Assembly: GCA_900754745.1 (NCBI GenBank)
Contig: CAAEEB010000103.1
Location: 62,001-126,000, forward strand
Direction of reading: 5' to 3'
From: an uncultured Collinsella sp.
Lineage (GTDB): Bacteria; Actinomycetota; Coriobacteriia; Coriobacteriales; Coriobacteriaceae
DNA: 64,000 nt
Shown: positions 34,419 to 43,444 of the stretch, piece after piece
Layout of the letters: each line of letters opens with the position of its first letter
Numbering within the stretch: position 1 is the first letter of the stretch
Translations under genes and position numbers: made by a program
The notes under the pieces: generated by a model
Told to the model about the DNA's origin: nothing
What the model saw: the letters and a program-made list of their open reading frames with translations, nothing else
Database searches by the model: none

Positions 34419-37226
34419 TTATGCGCCGTCCGCAGCATCAGTCGTCGGCGTCGTCACGGTCGTTCCAGGCGCGATATAACCGTATTCGAGCAGCACCGAA
34501 AGCGCATGCTGCTTCCAGGTGGCAAGCTCTTCGTCATTATAGTTGTCATGGGCCCATTCATTCATCGCGTCCTCGGCGTCTTGGGGCACCAGGTCCTGGC
34601 TGTCCGCCATCAGGTACAGGATGCCTAAGATGTCGAAGTCCTGCTTTGTCATCTCTTCCTTGTTTGATGTGCTGATGAGGTCGTGATCGATGCCGTAGCG
34701 GCAGATATCGGTCAAAACGGTAACGAGGCCCGTAGGAATCTGCGAGGCATCCTTCGCGGCAGAGGGCGAGGTGTCGTCAGTCAATGCAGCGGCATCGTCG
34801 CTCACCGGAGCAGACTCGGCTGCGTTCGCATCGGAAGCGGCCTGTTCTCCCTGGGCAAGAGCCGTGCCATCCGTCGTTGCCGAAGAATCCCCCGAAGAAA
34901 CGGACGTAACGCTCACCGGTGTTTCGACCACGGTCGTCATCGGGTCGACCGGTGCGGGTGCGGCGATGACCTCGGCCCAATCGGAATACACGCCGTCAAT
35001 AAAGGCGCGAACATGGAAGGTGCCCGGTTGCGAGATAGTCATCGTACCGTCTGTCGCGACCGAAATGCCCTTGCTCTCGAGCTCCTGGGCCTCCCAGTTG
35101 CAGACCCTATCGACTTCCTTGCCCGTCGTGTCATAGACCGTAGCCGTCAGGCCTTCGATGCCGTTAAGGTTCTCCTCGACGCCGACGACGGTCTGTGCCG
35201 AGCCCTCGAGTTTGATGCTGCCGTTAAACGGCTCGGGCGCCACATCGCTTACCTTATATTTGTAGGCCGCGGCGTCGATCTCGTCATTGGTCGAGACGTG
35301 CCCGTTCACGTCCACATAGGTGTCCTCGGGGATAAAGTACTTTACGTAGGCGGTACCGGCCTTCTTGCCTACCACAACTTGCTCATGTGTAACAGGGTCG
35401 GTCTGGATCTCGATGACGTCGGACTTGCATTCCTTGCCCTTCTTGTCCACCACGCGCCAGTCACCCGACGACTTCACAAAGCCGTAGTAGTCAACATCGT
35501 CCTCGTCCCTTGCACGCACGCGATAGGAAGAGATGGGGTCTTCCTCTCCCACTGTAAGCCTTCGGGTCTTATCGGTCTGCAGCGAGACGAGAATCTTGGA
35601 GATGGGCTTAATGGGCTGCGGCGTGCCCAGCTGCGTATCGACCGTCACCGACTCAAACGACAGATTGGAACCCGTGATGGACATGGGGTAGGTGGCGGCC
35701 ATGTCATTAAGCACGTTGCACGTGCGCGGAGCGTCACCGTTGCGCGAAGGCACCTCGCGATCGGCCAGGACCGAATTCCAATCGATGGCGCGCACCATGT
35801 GGTTGTTGGTGCGATGCGACCAGCTCGTAACGTTTCCGGCGGTGGTATCGTAGCCGTCGTCGCCACGATGGGCAATCGAGCGCAGGAACAGGTTCTGCAC
35901 GGCGTCGGTCGACTGATCGCCAAAGGTGGTGTAGAACGAGCGCTGGTCATAACCGGCGGTATGGAACTCCTGGACGGCGGCGTTGTCGTCGTAGCACTCG
36001 CCGTTCATGTTAAAGATGATCACGTCGAACGTCACGCCCACCGGCTGGTCATAGTCCTCGGACAACGTCGTGGTAGAACTCGTCTGCTTGCTATTGACCT
36101 GCGTGTGCGCCGGGATCGTCATATTGACGGTAACCGACTGGTTGTCCGTTGTGGTGATCGACTGTTCCTCGGTTTTACTCGCCTCCCACAACTGGGACAT
36201 CGTGGTTTCGGCCGAAAACGAAGTCTCGATCTCCTCGCTCGCTGTTGCGGGCACGCCCAGCGACTCCTTGAGGCTCACCGATGCGCCCCACGAGCCGCCT
36301 TTGGAATACGATGCGGATTCAGAAGTGCTCGTGCCGACCGTCTCTTCGGTACCGCGGGCGAGCGTGATGCTCTGCGAGGCGTCCTCATAGCCGACGTTAA
36401 GTGCCGAGGTAACGAGCTCCTGCTCAGTCTTAGAATCGACAAAGGAATAACCCGGCGTGTCCTCGGGTGCACAGTTAAGCTTGTTCACGCTGTTGAGCTG
36501 CTGAACTCTAAAGTTATAGAACGCGATGCCAAAGCCATTGAAATCATACTGATAGGTGCCGCCGAGCTTGTCCACGCACGCGATGGTGGCATAGATCACG
36601 TCTTGCTCGCTCTTGTCTTTCGACAGTCCGTCGAGCGGCACGTATTTACGGAAATCGGATCCCTTCAGCTTGTGACCGATGCAGCCGGCGATATCGTCGG
36701 TCAAGCGCTCGTAGACCGCATTGAGGCTTTTTGCAGATGTCAGACCACTCTGCTTCGATTTGTCGGCACCATCGGAATGCTCACCGTTGCCGCCCGAAAG
36801 CGCATCATAGAGATAGATATAGTGACCCTTACCAAAGTCCTTCTCAAAGCCCTTGCCGGCGTGGTCCCAGTACAAAAAGTCCCCGGAGTCGTCGCCTCCA
36901 CCATAGCCAAGGATGTTATAGGCTAGCGATGCCCAGTTGGGCAGCACCTTTTTGACGGCGGCCGTATAGAACGAGACGTTGTCGTACATCGAGGTACGGC
37001 CCTCGAGCTTGCCATCATCGATATCTACAAACGTGCAGTCGCGATCGTTGACCGTAATGGTGAGCGGGTTGACCACGTCGCCATAGAGCTCGTCGCGCGA
37101 ATCATCCTGAAGGGCAAAACCGGCTGTCGGCATCCCGCAAAGCGCCGTGACCGCAACGACCACCCAGCACAGGGTCATCTGTGCTCCCCGACGCGCTCGT
37201 TGCAAATACCTGGTGAGGTTTTTCAT
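34419..37226 (-). CDS. Secreted multidomain protein with aerolysin/ETX-MTX2-like segment
   Basis: The 935-residue precursor starts MKNLTRYLQRARRGAQMTLC after GGGAGGACTGCG. A signal peptide is clear (hydrophobic core about residues 17-32, likely cleavage after GFA near 38). Residues 45-255 are unassigned. Residues about 265-410 are Ser/Thr-rich with alternating polar and nonpolar positions (TVGTSTSESASYSKGGSW, ETSFSAETTMSQ, QSITTTDNQSVTVNMTIPAH), the pattern of aerolysin-type beta-pore-forming proteins, including a likely insertion hairpin around residues 310-340. Two Ig-like domains follow (about 540-660 and 665-755), then an Ala/Ser/Asp linker and a C-terminal helical domain (about 830-920). 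There is no LPXTG or membrane anchor, so it is probably released. Pore formation is an inference. Confidence 0.75.
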   Translation of the reverse strand: MKNLTRYLQRARRGAQMTLCWVVVAVTALCGMPTAGFALQDDSRDELYGDVVNPLTITVNDRDCTFVDIDDGKLEGRTSMYDNVSFYTAAVKKVLPNWASLAYNILGYGGGDDSGDFLYWDHAGKGFEKDFGKGHYIYLYDALSGGNGEHSDGADKSKQSGLTSAKSLNAVYERLTDDIAGCIGHKLKGSDFRKYVPLDGLSKDKSEQDVIYATIACVDKLGGTYQYDFNGFGIAFYNFRVQQLNSVNKLNCAPEDTPGYSFVDSKTEQELVTSALNVGYEDASQSITLARGTEETVGTSTSESASYSKGGSWGASVSLKESLGVPATASEEIETSFSAETTMSQLWEASKTEEQSITTTDNQSVTVNMTIPAHTQVNSKQTSSTTTLSEDYDQPVGVTFDVIIFNMNGECYDDNAAVQEFHTAGYDQRSFYTTFGDQSTDAVQNLFLRSIAHRGDDGYDTTAGNVTSWSHRTNNHMVRAIDWNSVLADREVPSRNGDAPRTCNVLNDMAATYPMSITGSNLSFESVTVDTQLGTPQPIKPISKILVSLQTDKTRRLTVGEEDPISSYRVRARDEDDVDYYGFVKSSGDWRVVDKKGKECKSDVIEIQTDPVTHEQVVVGKKAGTAYVKYFIPEDTYVDVNGHVSTNDEIDAAAYKYKVSDVAPEPFNGSIKLEGSAQTVVGVEENLNGIEGLTATVYDTTGKEVDRVCNWEAQELESKGISVATDGTMTISQPGTFHVRAFIDGVYSDWAEVIAAPAPVDPMTTVVETPVSVTSVSSGDSSATTDGTALAQGEQAASDANAAESAPVSDDAAALTDDTSPSAAKDASQIPTGLVTVLTDICRYGIDHDLISTSNKEEMTKQDFDILGILYLMADSQDLVPQDAEDAMNEWAHDNYNDEELATWKQHALSVLLEYGYIAPGTTVTTPTTDAADGA

Positions 37227-37265
37227 CGCAGTCCTCCCGTCAGTTGCCAATGTATTGAACCAACG

Positions 37266-37300
37266 TAAAACGCCGCCGCGTCCACAGGGGCGCGACGGCG
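37266..37300 (-). terminator. Terminator after ppdK
   Basis: On the minus strand CGCCGTCGCG pairs with CGCGGCGGCG (one T-G pair) around CCCCTGTGGA, followed by TTTTACG. It lies 40 nt past the ppdK stop and upstream of the aerolysin-like gene, which therefore has its own promoter or depends on readthrough. Confidence 0.8.
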
Positions 37301-37340
37301 CGAAGGGGGGCGTAAAAGGCGCAAATGGAATGCGACTCCG

Positions 37341-40091
37341 TTAAGCGGAACGCTTGGCCTCGAGCTTGGCCTGAGCGGCCGCCAGACGCGCCAGGGGCAC
37401 GCGATAGGGCGAGCAGGACACATAGTCCACGTCGGCCGCGTTAAACAGGGCCTTGATGGACTTGGGGTCGCCACCGTGCTCACCGCACACGCCAAAGTGC
37501 ATGCCGGGGTTGGTGGCACGACCCTTCTCGACGGCCATGCGCACGAGCTCCAGTACCGCCGTGTCGATGGTCTCGAAGGGGTTGTCCTTCAAGATCTTCT
37601 TGTGCATGTACAGGGGGATGAACTTGGCCTCGGCGTCGTCACGTGAGAAACCGAACGTCGTCTGCGTGAGGTCGTTGGTGCCAAAGCAGAAGAAGTCGGC
37701 GTGCTGTGCGATCTCGTCAGCGACCATGCAGGCGCGCGGCAGCTCGAGCATCGTGCCCACGGGAATGTTGAGCTCGACGCCTTCCTCGGCGGAAACCTCG
37801 GCGATCACGCGCTCGATGACTTCGCGGGTCTGGACATGCTCGGCCGTGATGGAAACGAGCGGAACCATGATCTCGGGGCGCGGGTCGACGCCTTCATTGA
37901 TAAGGCGAGCGGCAGCCGTTGCCACGGCACGGACCTGCATGAGCGGCAGGTCACCGAAGACGACTGACAGGCGCACACCGCGCAGGCCGAGCATCGGGTT
38001 GGACTCGACCATGCCGTCGATACGGCGCAGGCGGGCACGCAGGGCGGCAAGCTCTTCCTCGCTGGCGCCGGCGGCTTCCTTCTTGGTGATGGCGACCTCG
38101 AGCTCGCGAGGATTATCCAGGAACTCATGAAGCGGCGGATCGAGCAGGCGAACGACCACCTCGCGACCGGACATGGTCTTGAACATGGACAGGAAGTCCT
38201 CAGTCTGGACCTTGAGCAGATCGGCCAGGGCCTGCTGCTTCACGGCCTCGTCGTCGGACAGGATGAAGCTCTGGATAATGTTCTTGCGATCGCCCAGGAA
38301 CATGTGCTCGGTGCGGCACAGACCAATGGACTCGGCGCCAAACTCAAGCGCGAGCTCGGCATCCTCGGGGTTATCGGCGTTGACGCGCACGTGGTTGGCG
38401 TGACCGTCGGTCTCGTCCAGGCGGATCTCGTCGGCCCAGGACAGGATGGTGTCCAGGTCGCCGGTGAGCTCAGCGGAGACCAAGTCGACAGCGCCATCGA
38501 CGACGATGCCCTGAGTGCCGTCGATGGAGATAATGTCGCCCTCGTGCAGCACGCGATCGCTGCCGTCGATACGAACGACCTTCTCGGCCGCGTCGATATG
38601 GAAACGCTCGACACCGCAGACGCAGGGAGTACCCATGCCACGGGCAATAACGGCGGCGTGGCTCGTCTTGCCACCGTGACTGGTCAGGATGCCCTCGGCG
38701 GCGACCATACCCTTCAGGTCGTCGGGGTTGGTCTCCCAGCGGACCAGAATGACTTTATGGCCCTCGGCAGAACGCGCGACGGCGTCATCACTCGAGAACA
38801 CGACTTCGCCCACGGCGGCACCGGGACTGGCGTTAAGGCCGCATGCGAGTGCCTCGTACTTCTTGGAGGAGTCGAACTGCGGGTGCAGGAGCTGGTCGAG
38901 CTGCGCGGGGTCGATGCGGCTCACGGCCTCCTCACGGGTGATGAGGCCTTCCTCGACCATCTCAATAGCAATGCGCAGAGCGGCGGTTGCGGTACGCTTG
39001 CCCACACGGGTTTGGAGCATCCAGAGCTTGCCCTGCTCGATGGTGAACTCGATGTCGCACATATCGCGGTAGTGGTCCTCAAGCGTCAGGAAGACACGCT
39101 CAAGCTCCTCACCTGCGGACTCGAGACCCGGGGTGGTCTTGAGATCGGCGATGGGCTCGGTGTTGCGGATGCCGGCAACGACGTCCTCGCCCTGGGCGTT
39201 GACCAGAAAGTCACCGTAGAACTCCTTGGTGCCGTCGGCCGGGTTGCGCGTAAAGGCGACACCGGTCGCCGAGGTCTCGCCCTTATTGCCAAAGGCCATA
39301 GCCTGGACGTTGACGGCGGTGCCAAGGTCGTCGGAAATGCCGTGCTGCTTGCGGTAGATGCAGGCGCGCTCGTTCATCCAGCTACCAAAGACGGCCTGGA
39401 TAGCAAGGCGAAGCTGGAGCTCCGGATCATGTGGGAAGACAGGCTTGCCGTCGGCGACTTCGAGCTCGGGGTACAGGGCGGCCTCGACGTTCTCAGAGAA
39501 AATGCTCTTGAAAGTATCGACGAGCTCCTGCAGATCCTCGGCCGAAAGCTCGGAGTCGACGCGAACGCCGGCGACCAGGCGGGCCTGGGTCAGGGCGTTT
39601 TCGAACAAGTCGGCATCGACACCCATGACGACGTTGGAGAACATCTGGATAAAGCGACGATAGCTGTCCCAGGCAAAGCGCGGGTTCTGCGTCTGGGCGA
39701 TAAGGCCCTGAACGGAGTCGTCGTTGAGGCCCAGGTTGAGGACCGTGTCCATCATGCCGGGCATAGAGAACGGAGCGCCCGAGCGCACCGACACGAGCAG
39801 CGGGTCACGGGCGTCGCCGAGCTTCTTGCCGCAGCGGGCCTCGAGGTCGGCCTCTGCGGCAACGATCTCGTCGAGCGCGCCTTCGGGCCAGACGTTGCCG
39901 GCACCAGAGTACTCGACGCAGGTCTGGCAGGTAATGGTAAAGCCACCGGGGACCGGCAGGCCGATACGACTCATCTCGGCAAGGTTAGCGCCTTTGCCGC
40001 CAAGCACGAAGTTCATGGACTTGTCGCCCTCAGTGACACAGGTGCCCTGGGCATCGGTTCCAAAACGGTAAACCCTCTTGCAATCGCTCAC
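37341..40091 (-). CDS. ppdK: Pyruvate, phosphate dikinase
   Basis: Interconverts pyruvate, ATP and phosphate with PEP, AMP and pyrophosphate; in fermenters it can run in the glycolytic direction to save ATP. The 916-residue protein has the N-terminal ATP-grasp domain (MNFVLGGKGANLAEMSRIGL), the swivelling phosphohistidine domain with catalytic His and regulatory Thr in GGKTSHAAVIARGMGTPCV, and the C-terminal PEP/pyruvate TIM barrel ending FGVCGEHGGDPKSI. The start is GTG at 40089-40091 with GGAAGGGGAAGTATC upstream. The adjacent ppsR encodes its regulator. Confidence 0.96.
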   Translation of the reverse strand: MSDCKRVYRFGTDAQGTCVTEGDKSMNFVLGGKGANLAEMSRIGLPVPGGFTITCQTCVEYSGAGNVWPEGALDEIVAAEADLEARCGKKLGDARDPLLVSVRSGAPFSMPGMMDTVLNLGLNDDSVQGLIAQTQNPRFAWDSYRRFIQMFSNVVMGVDADLFENALTQARLVAGVRVDSELSAEDLQELVDTFKSIFSENVEAALYPELEVADGKPVFPHDPELQLRLAIQAVFGSWMNERACIYRKQHGISDDLGTAVNVQAMAFGNKGETSATGVAFTRNPADGTKEFYGDFLVNAQGEDVVAGIRNTEPIADLKTTPGLESAGEELERVFLTLEDHYRDMCDIEFTIEQGKLWMLQTRVGKRTATAALRIAIEMVEEGLITREEAVSRIDPAQLDQLLHPQFDSSKKYEALACGLNASPGAAVGEVVFSSDDAVARSAEGHKVILVRWETNPDDLKGMVAAEGILTSHGGKTSHAAVIARGMGTPCVCGVERFHIDAAEKVVRIDGSDRVLHEGDIISIDGTQGIVVDGAVDLVSAELTGDLDTILSWADEIRLDETDGHANHVRVNADNPEDAELALEFGAESIGLCRTEHMFLGDRKNIIQSFILSDDEAVKQQALADLLKVQTEDFLSMFKTMSGREVVVRLLDPPLHEFLDNPRELEVAITKKEAAGASEEELAALRARLRRIDGMVESNPMLGLRGVRLSVVFGDLPLMQVRAVATAAARLINEGVDPRPEIMVPLVSITAEHVQTREVIERVIAEVSAEEGVELNIPVGTMLELPRACMVADEIAQHADFFCFGTNDLTQTTFGFSRDDAEAKFIPLYMHKKILKDNPFETIDTAVLELVRMAVEKGRATNPGMHFGVCGEHGGDPKSIKALFNAADVDYVSCSPYRVPLARLAAAQAKLEAKRSA

Positions 40092-40213
40092 GATACTTCC
40101 CCTTCCACGCGCTCTCGCGCGCGACCGTGGTGACGAATCGACCCGCCGGATGCGGGCCGTGAGGGAACTATACGGCGGGATTTGAACGGGCTTGAGCAGA
40201 GGATACGCGGTTT

Positions 40214-40261
40214 GGTAAACGTGCTAAAACTGGCGGTAAACGGTAGGTAAAGGTGGTTACC
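40214..40261 (-). repeat. Cluster of TTTACC-type direct repeats upstream of ppdK
   Basis: On the minus strand TTTACC occurs at 40251-40246, 40240-40235 and 40219-40214, with a related TTTTAGC between the last two. Repeat starts are 9-12 bp apart, about one helical turn. A GGTAACC-type inverted arm ends the cluster, and a TATAGT box lies at 40275-40280. The 343-nt interval before ppdK holds this cluster, the inverted-repeat element at 40331-40439 and no gene. The repeats are a likely regulator binding region. Confidence 0.5.
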
Positions 40262-40330
40262 TTATGAAGATACCACTATAGTGTAATTGCAGGTCAGAAG
40301 CGGTAGAAACTGCTAAAACGCTTTATCATA

Positions 40331-40439
40331 AGTAGCTAATTTGGGACGGGGCTTTTTTAGCTGCCCCGTCGGCAATCGGCCAAAAAGCTCGCGAAGTCAG
40401 CCGGGGTAGCTAAAATAGCCCCGTCCCAAATTAGCTACT
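40331..40439. mobile_element. 109-bp MITE-like element with 38-bp inverted arms
   Basis: Bases 40331-40368 and 40402-40439 are reverse complements over 38 bp with two mismatches. The left arm begins AGTAGCTAATTTGGGACGGG. The central 33 bp carry no gene. The right arm contains the ppsR stop codon at 40435-40437, so the element defines the 3' end of ppsR and may act as its terminator. Size and symmetry fit a miniature inverted-repeat element or an oversized terminator. Confidence 0.6.
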
Positions 40440-41310
40440 GCTGTTGAGCGCGGCGGGCGGCACGGCGGGCTCTTGCCTCTTGAATCTCTTCGAGGTGAGC
40501 GATGATCTCGGAGGCGCTCTCCTCAATCGCCTTGCCGTCGGTGCGCACCACAAAGCAACCCAGACGTTTCATAAGGGCACGAGCCTCCTCGAGCTCACTG
40601 CGTACACTCTCGGGCTCGGCATAGGAACCGGCAACGGCACGGGCATAGTCGTCGCCCAGGCGGCTATCGCGAATCTCAGAAATCACATCGACGGTCGAAA
40701 TCAGACCGAAGAGACGCATCGGATCGACCTCGTAAATCGACTTGGGTGGCTCAATACCGTGCGCCAACGGAACGTTGGCGACCTTGTAGCCCTGATAAGC
40801 CAAATACATCGACAGCGGCGTCTTAGATGTGCGCGACACGCCAAGCAGCACGATATCGGCATCCGACAAATCATCGCAGCCGCGCCCGTCATCGTGCTCA
40901 ACGAAATACTCCATAGCCTCGATACGATGGAAATAGCGATCGTCGGTCTTGTGAATCACACCCGCAACGCCCTTGGGAGGCACACCGATGAGCGACGACA
41001 GCACGGCAAGCGTCGGGCCGATCAGGTCGACCGAGCGAATGTGCAGCATGCCCAAGTAGTCGAGCACGCGAGCACGAAGCGCCGGATCGACGATGGTATG
41101 GAACACGGCGATATCACGATGGTCGGCATCGACTCGCGGGCCCACAAACGACTTGACCTGCTCCACCGAGGTCACCTTAGACAGACGTAAAACACGAAAA
41201 GCCCCTTCATCAAATTGCCCGGACGCCGCAAGCACCACCTCACAAGCGGTATCACCGAGCGAGTCGGAGATAACGATAACGGTGGGACGAGCGGTGACCG
41301 GGCAATCCAT
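40435..41310 (-). CDS. ppsR: PPDK regulatory protein (DUF299 kinase/pyrophosphorylase)
   Basis: Bifunctional enzyme that inactivates PPDK by ADP-dependent phosphorylation of the active-site Thr and reactivates it with phosphate. The 291-residue protein begins MDCPVTARPTVIVISDSLGD and has the P-loop-like motif GVSRTSKTPLSMYLAYQGYK, the family hallmark. It lies upstream of ppdK on the same strand, separated by a MITE-like element and a repeat cluster. Its last residues (RRAARRAQQQ) run up to the element. The specific target could be PPDK or PEP synthase; the ppdK neighbour favours PPDK. Confidence 0.93.
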   Translation of the reverse strand: MDCPVTARPTVIVISDSLGDTACEVVLAASGQFDEGAFRVLRLSKVTSVEQVKSFVGPRVDADHRDIAVFHTIVDPALRARVLDYLGMLHIRSVDLIGPTLAVLSSLIGVPPKGVAGVIHKTDDRYFHRIEAMEYFVEHDDGRGCDDLSDADIVLLGVSRTSKTPLSMYLAYQGYKVANVPLAHGIEPPKSIYEVDPMRLFGLISTVDVISEIRDSRLGDDYARAVAGSYAEPESVRSELEEARALMKRLGCFVVRTDGKAIEESASEIIAHLEEIQEARARRAARRAQQQ

Positions 41311-41344
41311 GCGGGGCTCCTTTTGCGCTTATGCGCAGGCTAGC

Positions 41345-43441
41345 TTACTTTTTGCGGGCAAGCTCACCAATGTTGGCGATGCCGGAGAAAACGGCCTCGA
41401 AGCGGTTGAGCAGCTTAAGGCGATTATCGCGGAGCTGCTCGTCCTTGTCCATGACCATAACCTCGTCGAAGAAACGGTCGATGGGCGCGCGCAGGGCGGC
41501 GAGCGCGGCAAACGCGGCAGGATAATCCTCGGCGGCGAGAGCGGCGTCGACGGCGGTCTGAGCGGCCTCGGAGGCGTCGGCAAGCGCAAGCTCGACCTCG
41601 CCCATCAGGGCGCGATCGTACTCCGCGCCCAGCTCGGGCTTGGAGATGTGCGCGGCGCGGGCATAGGCAGTCGCCAGGTTGTCGAAGGTCTCGGCGTCGT
41701 TCTTGCGGGCCTCGTCCAGGGCGGCGCAGCGGGCGAAGAAGACGGACGGGGCGATGATGTGCACCGCGGAGACGGCGGCGACGGTATCGGCCGGGATCTT
41801 CTCGTCGCGGGCCATGCTCACCAGACGGCCGTGGAAGAAGTCACGAACCTGCTGGGCGACCTCGGCGGCGTCGAACTCAATGCCCTGCTCGCTATAGAGC
41901 TCAAGCGCAAAGTCGATGAGCGACGTGGGGTCGATCGGCAGACGGTCGCGCAGGATGTTGATGATGCCGATGGCGGCACGACGCAGCGCGTACGGGTCGG
42001 AAGAGCCGGTCGGGGGCTCGCCGATGGCAAAGATGCCGGCAATGGTATCGAGCTTGTCGGCGCAGGCCACGATGCAGCCAGCGGTGCCCTCGGGCAGCTC
42101 GTCGCCAGCAAAACGGGGACGATAGTGATCGCGGATAGCATGTGCGACCTCGTCGTTCTCCCCCATCGCGCTGGCGTAGTAACCGCCCATCACGCCCTGC
42201 TGGCTCGTGAACTCGACGACAGCGTTGGACACCAGGTCGGCCTTGCATAGGTGAGCGGCGCGGCCGGCATCGGCGGCCAGGTGGGCGCCCAGGTGAGCCT
42301 CGCGGGCAATAACGAGCGCAAGCTGCTCAATACGCTCGGACTTGGCGAGCACGCTGCCGAGCTTCTCCTGGAAGGCGACCTTGGCCAGACGCTCGCGGAA
42401 CTCGTCGAGGGAGATCTTCAGATCCTCCTCGTAGAAGAACTTGGCGTCATCCAGGCGGGCGCGCACAACGCGCTCGTTGCCGTCGATCACGCGCTCGGCG
42501 TTCTCGGGCTTGCTGTTGGAGACAATCACGAACTCACGCGTCAGCTTGCCCTCGCCGTCATAAATCGGGAAGTAGCGCTGGTTGGTGAGCATAGACTCGC
42601 AGATGATCTCGTGCGGGACCTTGAGGAACTCCTCATCAAAGGTACCGACGAGCACCGTCGGCCACTCGCAGAGGTTGATGACCTCCTCGAAGACCTTCTT
42701 GGGCGTATCGACGTGGCAGCCGGGGCGCGCAGCCTCGACCTCGGCGATGCCGGCAAGGATGGCCTCGCGACGGCGCTCGGCAGAGAGCACGCCGGCGTCC
42801 TCGAGCACCTGCTCGTAAACAGCGGGGCTAGCGACCACATGGTCACCGGGGCCAAGCACGCGATGACCGCGCGTGGTATTGCCGCTCGTCACATCGGCAA
42901 AGGACACGGGCACGACGTCCTCGCCCAGAAGGCAGCAGATCCAGCGGACCGGACGCACGAACGTGGCGTGCTCGTGGCCCCAACGCTGACTACGGTAGTT
43001 GGGCCACTGCAGGCCGGCGATGGTCTTCTCGCATAGAGCGGTCAGAATCGGCGTAGCCGGGGCGGAAGGAATGTTCTTCTCGGCAAAAACGTACTCACGG
43101 CCGTCGGTGTCCTCGCGACGGACCAGATCCTCGGCAGCCACACCGCACTTGCGGGCAAAGCCCTGGGCGGCCTTGGTGGCGTTACCGTTGGCGTCGAAGG
43201 CGATGTTTGCCGCAGGGCCACGCTTGACCTCGTGAACCTCATCGGTCGCGGTGGCGACGTCGGCAACGAGCGCAGCCAGGCGACGCGGGCTCGAGATTAC
43301 GCGGACCTCGCCGTGGGCCAGACCGGCCTCATCGAGACCCTTGGCAATCATAGTGCCAAGCTGCTTGACGGCATTGTTCAGCGGTGCAGAGGGCATTTCC
43401 TCCGTACCGATCTCAAACAGGAAATCCTTAGCGTCTGCCAT
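41345..43441 (-). CDS. glyS: Glycyl-tRNA synthetase beta subunit
   Basis: tRNA-recognition subunit of the heterotetrameric bacterial enzyme. The 698-residue protein begins ADAKDFLFEIGTEEMPSAPL, the standard beta-chain opening, and contains GNTTRGHRVL and the HD-like region before a C-terminal anticodon-binding helical domain. The ATG at 43441 lies 3 nt past glyQ. It ends 34 nt before ppsR. Confidence 0.96.
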   Translation of the reverse strand: MADAKDFLFEIGTEEMPSAPLNNAVKQLGTMIAKGLDEAGLAHGEVRVISSPRRLAALVADVATATDEVHEVKRGPAANIAFDANGNATKAAQGFARKCGVAAEDLVRREDTDGREYVFAEKNIPSAPATPILTALCEKTIAGLQWPNYRSQRWGHEHATFVRPVRWICCLLGEDVVPVSFADVTSGNTTRGHRVLGPGDHVVASPAVYEQVLEDAGVLSAERRREAILAGIAEVEAARPGCHVDTPKKVFEEVINLCEWPTVLVGTFDEEFLKVPHEIICESMLTNQRYFPIYDGEGKLTREFVIVSNSKPENAERVIDGNERVVRARLDDAKFFYEEDLKISLDEFRERLAKVAFQEKLGSVLAKSERIEQLALVIAREAHLGAHLAADAGRAAHLCKADLVSNAVVEFTSQQGVMGGYYASAMGENDEVAHAIRDHYRPRFAGDELPEGTAGCIVACADKLDTIAGIFAIGEPPTGSSDPYALRRAAIGIINILRDRLPIDPTSLIDFALELYSEQGIEFDAAEVAQQVRDFFHGRLVSMARDEKIPADTVAAVSAVHIIAPSVFFARCAALDEARKNDAETFDNLATAYARAAHISKPELGAEYDRALMGEVELALADASEAAQTAVDAALAAEDYPAAFAALAALRAPIDRFFDEVMVMDKDEQLRDNRLKLLNRFEAVFSGIANIGELARKK

Positions 43442-43444
43442 GGC

